A stretch of DNA of 15,615 nt, taken from positions 4,561-20,175 of the forward strand of contig JAMDCE010000103.1 of assembly GCA_023489135.1 (NCBI GenBank). Reading direction: 5' to 3'. The stretch is from Chloroflexota bacterium. GTDB lineage: Bacteria; Chloroflexota; Chloroflexia; JAMDCE01. Positions within the stretch are counted from its first letter, which is position 1; every line of letters begins with the position of its first letter. Below the pieces are notes generated by a model. That model was not told where the DNA came from, did not search any database, and saw nothing but the letters and a program-made list of their open reading frames with translations. Shown piece by piece: positions 1-5,323 of the stretch. The position numbers and the translations under genes are program-made.

Positions 1-1
1 A

Positions 2-304
2 TTCGGTCTGCACTATTGCGATGGCCTGGACATAGGCAGCACCGCCGAGAATCTCGTGAGGCTTGCACCTACCAATGTGTTGGTGGTAGGGGGTGGGCAG
101 TCCAGAGGGAACGATGTGGCAGCGGCAGCGCCGGAGGCGAAGGGATTGCCCTGGACGCCAGAAGCGGAGGGAATGCTCCAGCGAGTTCCGCCCTTCGCAC
201 AGGGTATGGCTCGCCGAGCTATCGAAGAGTTGGCTCGAGAGAAGGGCTATTCGGCAGTAACGCCAGAGGCGGTGGCCGAAGCCCGGCGGCGGATGGGGAT
301 GTAG
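2..304 (+). CDS. Universal stress protein with PCP_red-like C-terminal tail (5' end missing)
   Basis: The gene is cut by the left edge; the frame is open from base 2 and ends at TAG 302-304, giving 100 visible residues. The first part matches the end of a UspA-type nucleotide-binding fold: a glycine/serine segment (DGLDIGSTAENLVRLAP) followed by the last strand NVLVVGGG. After a short alanine-rich linker comes a second module of about 50 residues, beginning WTPEAEGMLQRVPPFAQGMA and ending near VTPEAVAEARRRMG. Its pattern (W-x-x-x-A, a P-x-F turn, R-x-x-I/E helix, closing helix) is that of the PCP_red domain known from the C terminus of light-independent protochlorophyllide reductase subunit B. 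Usp proteins bind ATP or act as stress-responsive cytoplasmic factors; the role of the tail is unknown. It lies 22 bases upstream of the next gene and is probably cotranscribed with it. An internal GTG at 56 is not the start, because homology continues upstream of it. Confidence 0.75.
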   Translation, partial: FGLHYCDGLDIGSTAENLVRLAPTNVLVVGGGQSRGNDVAAAAPEAKGLPWTPEAEGMLQRVPPFAQGMARRAIEELAREKGYSAVTPEAVAEARRRMGM

Positions 305-326
305 GCCAGGCAGGGAGGTGACGATA

Positions 327-512
327 ATGCAAGAGGCTAGCGTGGTGGTCTTGAGAAAAGTGAAGCGTTTCGCCCCTGACTTCCACCAGCACATTGTCAA
401 AGGGCAGGCGCAGGGCTCGACAGTGCAGAAAGGCGATCGCATGCTTGTATACGAAATACAGGAGACGGTGCCCGAGGGGCCAGTGTTAGTGACGGACAAT
501 CACACAGTTTGA
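327..512 (+). CDS. Small protein of unknown function (61 aa)
   Basis: I do not recognise the family. The start chosen is ATG 327, since GGGAGG at 313-318 lies 8 bases upstream, an ideal ribosome-binding spacing; the in-frame GTG at 318 overlaps that site and is unlikely. The product is 61 residues with no cysteines, no signal peptide and no membrane segment. Its composition alternates hydrophobic and polar residues (SVVVLRKVKRF, MLVYEIQETVPEGPVLVT), suggesting a small beta-rich cytoplasmic domain. It follows the Usp gene by 22 bases and precedes the ABC ATPase by 12, so it is probably part of the same transcript. The strong ribosome-binding site and tight packing argue that it is a real gene; function cannot be assigned from the sequence alone. 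Confidence 0.6.
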   Translation: MQEASVVVLRKVKRFAPDFHQHIVKGQAQGSTVQKGDRMLVYEIQETVPEGPVLVTDNHTV

Positions 513-524
513 GTTTTGCTAGCT

Positions 525-1454
525 ATGTTGGCTATTGAGGCTGCGAACCTGTCCAAGGTTTACCATTCACAGCGAGGCTTTTTCGGAGCGAGTTTTGAGA
601 TAGAGCGCGGCGAGATCATAGGGTTCTTGGGCCCTAACGGCTCCGGCAAGTCCACCTTGCTCAAAGTGCTCGCAACCTGCCTTCGGCCGACATCCGGCGC
701 TTTCCGTATCCTCGGCGTGGATGGACTGGCGCCGAATTCTGCCCTTCGCCAGAGGCTTGGCGTCCTCTTTGAGGGAGTGGCCCATTTTGGTGACCTTTCC
801 GGATTTGATAACGCCTGGTTCTTCGCCATGTCTTATGGTATGGAGCCCAGGCTTGCCCGGTCGAGGCTGGAAGAGCTTTTTCTTTGGGCAGGCCTGAACG
901 ATTACAAAGACTCGCGTGTCAAGACCTACTCCTACGGCATGAAGCGCAAGTTGGCCTTGATCGAGGCCCTGGTTCATCAGCCTGATGTGCTACTCCTGGA
1001 CGAGCCATCTCTTGGTCTTGACTATGTTTCGACAGTAGCGTTGTACCAGAGACTGGCTGAGTTGGCATCCACTGGTACCACCGTAGTGCTGGCTACTAAC
1101 AACGTTTTTGAGGCCGAGAAGCTTTGCTCCAAGGTAGCTCTAATCGACCAGGGACGACTGGTAGCTCTGGATAGTCCCAAGAACTTCTTGAAGACTCATC
1201 AAGATTGTCACCAGATAACTATGACGCTGGCGGAGCCAATAGATCACGGCCTGCTCTCAGGCGTGCCGTTGGTTCGTGGTGTTGTAGGCGCCGAGCAAAA
1301 CGTGCTTCAGATCGTCGTCTCCGACGTTGAGGCTGCCTTGCCAGAGGTGGTAACGGCGGTGGTGCAAGCGCGTGGACGGATTGTCAGTCTCAAGGTGAGT
1401 GAGCCCAACCTGGGTGACGTTTTTATTGCTATGACGGGAGCAAAGGTAAGCTAG
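525..1454 (+). CDS. ABC-2 type exporter, ATP-binding subunit
   Basis: This cytoplasmic ATPase would drive export through the permease encoded 4 bases downstream. Counting from ATG 525 (309 aa), Walker A is GPNGSGKST at 36-44, the signature is YSYGMKRK at 135-142 and Walker B with D-loop is VLLLDEPSLGLD at 155-166. The C-terminal third (about 225-309) is the extra domain usual in CcmA/DrrA-like exporters. Two ATP-site residues differ from consensus: the Q-loop glutamine is a glutamate in VLFEGVAH, and the H-loop histidine is an asparagine in LATNNVFEAE (about residue 192). The glutamate occurs in a known exporter subfamily with an LEG motif; the asparagine is less usual. A TTG at 516 is in frame and would add three residues; neither start has a strong ribosome-binding site, so translation may be coupled to the small gene upstream. 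The substrate (drug, lipid, polysaccharide) cannot be told. Confidence 0.92.
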   Translation: MLAIEAANLSKVYHSQRGFFGASFEIERGEIIGFLGPNGSGKSTLLKVLATCLRPTSGAFRILGVDGLAPNSALRQRLGVLFEGVAHFGDLSGFDNAWFFAMSYGMEPRLARSRLEELFLWAGLNDYKDSRVKTYSYGMKRKLALIEALVHQPDVLLLDEPSLGLDYVSTVALYQRLAELASTGTTVVLATNNVFEAEKLCSKVALIDQGRLVALDSPKNFLKTHQDCHQITMTLAEPIDHGLLSGVPLVRGVVGAEQNVLQIVVSDVEAALPEVVTAVVQARGRIVSLKVSEPNLGDVFIAMTGAKVS

Positions 1455-1458
1455 AGAG

Positions 1459-2172
1459 ATGCAAGCATCGTCCATTTGGCAAAAAGAGTTGTTGGAAAAC
1501 TGCACTAATAAGAAATCCCTGGTCATCAAGCTGCTTTTCCCATTGCTGCTGGGAGGGCCTCTGCTTCTCAGTTCTGCCCCTCTTCAGGCCAAGGCTGGCG
1601 TTGTCTCATTGCTAGTAGTGTTCATTGGCGTTTTTGGTTCGGGCGTGGGTTTGTCGAAAGACAGAACGGATGGCGTTCTCCGACGAATAGTAGCCACTCC
1701 TCTTTCTCCTAGACGCGTCATTGTGGAACAGGTTCTCGTGAACTCGGCCATCGAACTGGCGCAGGTTTCGCCAGTGTTGGCTTTACTTGTTCTGCAAAGA
1801 GGTGGGACGTGGTGGCTGCTCTCGCTAGCTGTGTCCCTATTCGCCAGCATCTTGGTTGCCAATGTGGTGGGAGTATTGGTGGCTTCGATTGCCACATCTG
1901 CTGGACAGGTTCATCTGTACTCCGCCCTGATTGTCTTTCCGTTGCTGGCACTTTCGGGCGTTTTCATGCCGGTTAGTTCGGCCAACCTGGCGCAGAAGCT
2001 CCTCGCCCAACTCCTACCTTTCTCCTACTTCCAACAGTCTCTTATGGCAGTTCTTGGTGAAACATCTTCACTGGCTCTGAGCGAAACAGTACTCTGGGGC
2101 TCTATCGCGGCCCTGGCCTTTCTGTCCTTGGCATATCTTGCCGCAAGCCGCCTGCTCAGGATAGAGGAGTGA
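1459..2172 (+). CDS. ABC-2 type exporter, permease subunit
   Basis: This integral membrane protein of 237 aa is the partner of the ATPase gene that ends 4 bases upstream. About six hydrophobic segments are visible, near 23-38, 46-64, 97-112, 117-142, 153-171 and 212-230. Between the second and third is the cytoplasmic loop typical of ABC-2 permeases (SKDRTDGVLRRIVATPLS, 66-83), which contacts the ATPase. The motif SGVFMPVS before the last loop and LPFSYFQQSL (186-195) also fit the ABC2_membrane family. It ends with a short charged tail (RLLRIEE). Tight spacing shows that the two subunits form one transcription unit. It is the last gene of the group: 215 bases follow before the next gene, including a structured inverted repeat. 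Confidence 0.88.
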   Translation: MQASSIWQKELLENCTNKKSLVIKLLFPLLLGGPLLLSSAPLQAKAGVVSLLVVFIGVFGSGVGLSKDRTDGVLRRIVATPLSPRRVIVEQVLVNSAIELAQVSPVLALLVLQRGGTWWLLSLAVSLFASILVANVVGVLVASIATSAGQVHLYSALIVFPLLALSGVFMPVSSANLAQKLLAQLLPFSYFQQSLMAVLGETSSLALSETVLWGSIAALAFLSLAYLAASRLLRIEE

Positions 2173-2224
2173 CGTCTCTGTCGTGAGCAATTCCGATTCG
2201 TTATTTGAAAACAAGGGGCGATGA

Positions 2225-2270
2225 TACCGACTGAGCAAAATAGCAAGAGTTTCTCTAACTCTTATCGGTA
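2225..2270 (+). other. Nested inverted repeat downstream of the ABC permease gene
   Basis: The outer arms TACCGA (2225-2230) and TCGGTA (2265-2270) enclose inner arms AAGAGTT (2245-2251) and AACTCTT (2257-2263) around the loop TCTCT. Both sets are perfect. No T-run follows on either strand, so it is not a textbook intrinsic terminator. It could weaken read-through from the ABC operon, protect its 3' end, or bind a regulator. Confidence 0.35.
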
Positions 2271-2315
2271 CGGCAGAATCTCGCACCAGAATCAGCTCTG
2301 CGGAATGCCAGGAAA

Positions 2316-2333
2316 AGTTGTATAATCGCAACT
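2316..2333 (+). promoter_or_regulatory. Candidate -10 box inside a dyad, upstream of the flippase-like gene
   Basis: A perfect TATAAT at 2321-2326 lies 62 bases before the GTG start at 2388. It sits in the middle of the dyad AGTTG (2316-2320) / CAACT (2329-2333), the arrangement expected if a small repressor covered the -10 box. No convincing -35 hexamer is present at the usual 16-18 base spacing, so the promoter call is tentative. Confidence 0.35.
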
Positions 2334-2387
2334 GAGGACGCTAGTTTCGAATTTTGCCTCCCTCGAGTCGATAGTGGAGCGCGCGAG

Positions 2388-3362
2388 GTGAGAGTAAACA
2401 TACAGACGATCGCTAAGGTAATCATCTCGCTAGCTGCCTTAGCTGTCCTGGTATTCGCCCTGCGCGGCGTGAATGTAGCGCAAGCTCTAGGCATACTTCT
2501 CAGCGCTGACCCCGCTATTCTGATAACCGTCGTGCTCGTACAGGCTGTGAGCCTGTTCATTCGCCTTGTGCGTTGGAAATACCAGCTTCGCCCCGCACAA
2601 GAGGTTCCCCTCGGCATCCTGGTTTCGCCCCTGCTGATATCCTATGCGGTTGGCAATGTAACGGTGACCGGTGTAGGCGCGGTGCCGCGCGTTTACCTCC
2701 TCAATCGGCGAACTGGTATGGCGGCTGGCTTCATCGCGGGCACCTGGGTGCAAGAGTATGTTCTGGATGCTACAGCACTGCTATCATGGTCAGTCATCGT
2801 TCCTTGCCTGGTCAAGCTCCCGCCAGAATTCCACCAGGTGCAGTTTATGCTCATCGTGCCGCTGATCCTGGTCTTGCTTGTGGACTTCGCTTTTTGGCGC
2901 AGGAAGAGCCTCTCCGTGAGTCTGTTAATGCACCTGGGTCTATGGGAGAGGATAAAGAACCTCTTCCCTGGATTGATCGGCAAAGGACTCGGAAGCTTCG
3001 GCGATGGTTTGAGCGCTGCTTTTGCCTATCCCTTGACTTTCGCCGTAGTGGTGCTGACAACATTTCTTATCTGGGCAACCGAAGTATTGATCTTCTGGCT
3101 GCTGTTGCTCAGCCTCGATATTCCTTTTGGCTACCTGCAGGCCAGCGTAATTGTAGTCTTCACGCACCTGGTTATAGGAATACCTTCTGTTCCTGGTTTT
3201 GTGGGAACTCTCGAAGCAGCGACGGTGAGCCTCGTCCTGGCTCTGGGAGGCACCCAGGCCGACGCTCTCGCGTATGCAGTCCTGCTCCGAGTGTTCTTAG
3301 TGGGCCCCACCACTCTACTGGGAGTCGCGCTCGCCTGGCGCGAGGGACTGCGCCTCGTCTGA
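2388..3362 (+). CDS. Flippase-like integral membrane protein (LPG_synthase_TM / UPF0104 type)
   Basis: The 324-residue product is almost wholly hydrophobic with about eight membrane helices and fits the lysylphosphatidylglycerol synthase transmembrane-domain superfamily (YbhN/AglD/MprF-N-like). Recognisable points are the R-x-x-R-W motif RLVRWKYQL (59-67), the glycine-rich AVGNVTVTGVGAVPRVYLL region (87-105, the place of the family's conserved G-E/R-x-x-R element), and PSVPGFVGTLEAA (266-278), close to the family's usual P-G-G-x-G-x-x-E-A. There is no soluble synthase domain, so it is not a complete MprF. Members are thought to flip or modify lipids or lipid-linked sugars in the cytoplasmic membrane. 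The GTG start has GGAG at 2375-2378, 9 bases upstream. A candidate promoter lies at 2316-2333. A cell-wall L,D-transpeptidase and a lipid-linked glycosyltransferase follow, which supports an envelope role; the substrate is unknown. Confidence 0.82.
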   Translation: MRVNIQTIAKVIISLAALAVLVFALRGVNVAQALGILLSADPAILITVVLVQAVSLFIRLVRWKYQLRPAQEVPLGILVSPLLISYAVGNVTVTGVGAVPRVYLLNRRTGMAAGFIAGTWVQEYVLDATALLSWSVIVPCLVKLPPEFHQVQFMLIVPLILVLLVDFAFWRRKSLSVSLLMHLGLWERIKNLFPGLIGKGLGSFGDGLSAAFAYPLTFAVVVLTTFLIWATEVLIFWLLLLSLDIPFGYLQASVIVVFTHLVIGIPSVPGFVGTLEAATVSLVLALGGTQADALAYAVLLRVFLVGPTTLLGVALAWREGLRLV

Positions 3363-3374
3363 GCCATCGCCGAG

Positions 3375-3575
3375 ATGGCCCTCTCCCGGATAGCCGCTGG
3401 CACACCTCTTGCAGATTCGCCTGAGAGCCTCTCGCTCGTGGTGTATGTTGCGCTTTGCGTGACAACGTCAGACCGCCTCTCTCCAGAAGACACAGCACGC
3501 AGCTACTTTACTGATCGACACGAGGGGAAAACCCTCACAGAGTTGCTGGGGAAAAGGCTGCGAGAGGCGAGGTGA
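3375..3575 (+). CDS. Doubtful small ORF (66 aa)
   Basis: The 244 bases between the flippase-like gene and the transpeptidase contain one open frame from ATG 3375. The predicted 66-residue protein is soluble, with no recognisable motif and a charged end (TELLGKRLREAR). Its codon use is not unlike that of the neighbours. No good ribosome-binding site precedes the ATG; a better purine-rich site is found only before the next gene. It could be a real small protein, a remnant, or a chance frame in a leader region. No homologue comes to mind. Confidence 0.22.
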   Translation: MALSRIAAGTPLADSPESLSLVVYVALCVTTSDRLSPEDTARSYFTDRHEGKTLTELLGKRLREAR

Positions 3576-3607
3576 CATAACTCAAGGAAGGCTAAAGGAT
3601 CACGCTA

Positions 3608-5320
3608 GTGAAGAACCTGCTGCTTCGTTTCGGCCATTACCCGAATCCTACACACATTGAGCGCCTTGCACGGGTGCCACGACTGGCAGGAATGGCCATC
3701 GGTGTACTGGCATTTTTCGTCGCTCTAGCTACGACTGCCCCAGATTTGCCAGCGCCTTATCTGCCGCCTGACGGGGCAGCCATCAGCCCCCAGCACCAAC
3801 TCCTGATCGGCTTCTCACCTCTGCGAGTCGGGCTAGCTGCGGCAAGGTTGTATGAGATACCTCTCGATGGTCCGACCATGGGCGCTCCTCAAGCAGTAGA
3901 AGTCAACCTGGTACCGCTGTCCGCTCCGCTGCCGTGGGAGCCAATGCAAATACAAGTTTCACGCGCTGATGGCAACAGTCTACTGCACCCTGATGCATTT
4001 TATTACCTTGCTCTCGAAGGAGACTGGAGCCCGCTCGCGCTGCCCTGGTTGAAGGTCGGACAATGGAACGCTGTGTACCAGTTTGCCACTATGGCGAGTC
4101 CCAAACCGGTATTGCCTGATGGTCCGATGCGCCCACATTACCAGCAACCGATCACGCTCCAATGGGATATGCCAGTGACTGCATTCAGTTACCGCGTGTC
4201 ACCCCCCACACCCAGTTCCTTAACGCTCGACTCGCTCGACCCGCGCCGCGCCTACCTCACCATACAAGATTACGAGCCTGGCCGAACGTATGTTGTCGAA
4301 GTCACAGATGCAACCGCTGCGAACGGAGTATCGCTGAAGCAACCCTACTCGTTCTCAGTCGTTATGCCGAAGCCCCCTGAGCCACGCCTCATCAACCCGG
4401 CTGAGCTGCGCCTGGGGGATATGCTGATACTGAGTTGGGATGAGCGCATCGTCGAATTCGATTATCATCTTGACCCACCTGAGCTAAGCATCTCCGCAAT
4501 CGATCCTGTAGACCAGCGCCACTCGTTTATCACCTTGCAGACCGTCCGCCAGGGGCAGCAATATCACCTCACGGTCACTGCGGCTGACGCGGAGAACGGC
4601 ACGCACTTGAAGCAGCCCTATACATTCACAATTGCAACAACTCCTGCGCTTGAAGTGACTGAGACGACACCTGGCGATGGCGCTTTTGGCATCAGACCCA
4701 ATCAAACTGTCTGCGTGACCTTTAGCGAAGCCGTGGCGGATCGAGTTGCGGCCGAACGCGCCTTGACAATCTCACCTGCAGTCAGCGGCCGTTTTGAGTG
4801 GTCGGGCTCGCGGGAGTTGTGCTTCGTTCCCGCCGAACCTTTCCCCTTTGAGAGCGAGGTTGCCGCCAGACTGGCTGGCGGCCCGAAGAGCGTACGTGGC
4901 GAGTCGAAGAGCTATCTAGAGGACGATGTTATCTTTCAGTTCACCATACGTCCCAATAAACTGATCGATATTGACCTTAGACGCCAGGTGGTTAGTCTAC
5001 TTGAAGGCGGCAAGGTGGTGGTTGCCTCCCCGACTTCGACCGGCGTTCGCGGGGCCGAAACGCCTGTAGGAACCTATATGGTGCAGTACAAGATGAAGAC
5101 TGCTCGTATGCGCGGCGTGACTCCGTCGGGAGCCCGGTATGACATACCTGACGTGCCCTGGGTGCTCGCATTCTGGGACGACTACACGATCCACGGTTCC
5201 TACTGGCGCAGCGGCTTCGGCTTTCCTCAAAGCAATGGCTGCGTCACCCTGCCTGTTCCCGTCGCCAAGGAACTCTTCTACTGGGCTCCTGTGGGCACGC
5301 CAATAGAGATTCATTACTGA
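3608..5320 (+). CDS. Membrane-anchored L,D-transpeptidase (YkuD) with Ig-like repeats
   Basis: The product (570 aa) would crosslink peptidoglycan stem peptides, or attach proteins to them, outside the membrane. An N-terminal hydrophobic segment (about 27-44) is a signal anchor. It is followed by a proline-rich region and two related repeats of about 75 residues (178-252 and 266-343), each ending in a G-x-x-LKQPY-x-F motif. Next is a Big_5/SbsA-like Ig domain (about 348-448). The YkuD catalytic domain fills 452-570. Catalytic residues are His529 (IHGSYW), Ser542 and Cys545; the usual S-H-G-C is S-N-G-C here, while the His-to-Ser spacing is normal. The GTG start is supported by AAAGGA at 3594-3599, 8 bases upstream. 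The gene ends 3 bp from the convergent glycosyltransferase gene. Possession of this enzyme implies a peptidoglycan-containing organism. Confidence 0.88.
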   Translation: MKNLLLRFGHYPNPTHIERLARVPRLAGMAIGVLAFFVALATTAPDLPAPYLPPDGAAISPQHQLLIGFSPLRVGLAAARLYEIPLDGPTMGAPQAVEVNLVPLSAPLPWEPMQIQVSRADGNSLLHPDAFYYLALEGDWSPLALPWLKVGQWNAVYQFATMASPKPVLPDGPMRPHYQQPITLQWDMPVTAFSYRVSPPTPSSLTLDSLDPRRAYLTIQDYEPGRTYVVEVTDATAANGVSLKQPYSFSVVMPKPPEPRLINPAELRLGDMLILSWDERIVEFDYHLDPPELSISAIDPVDQRHSFITLQTVRQGQQYHLTVTAADAENGTHLKQPYTFTIATTPALEVTETTPGDGAFGIRPNQTVCVTFSEAVADRVAAERALTISPAVSGRFEWSGSRELCFVPAEPFPFESEVAARLAGGPKSVRGESKSYLEDDVIFQFTIRPNKLIDIDLRRQVVSLLEGGKVVVASPTSTGVRGAETPVGTYMVQYKMKTARMRGVTPSGARYDIPDVPWVLAFWDDYTIHGSYWRSGFGFPQSNGCVTLPVPVAKELFYWAPVGTPIEIHY

Positions 5321-5323
5321 TAC

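Noticed and set aside
2573..3424. Long open frame on the plus strand overlapping the flippase-like gene
   Set aside because: It runs in another frame inside a clear membrane-protein gene, has an arginine/proline/serine-rich composition typical of shadow frames, and no ribosome-binding site.
3522..3536. Small hairpin GAGGG / CCCTC with GAAAA loop
   Set aside because: Only 5 bp, no T-run, and the pattern is expected by chance at this composition.
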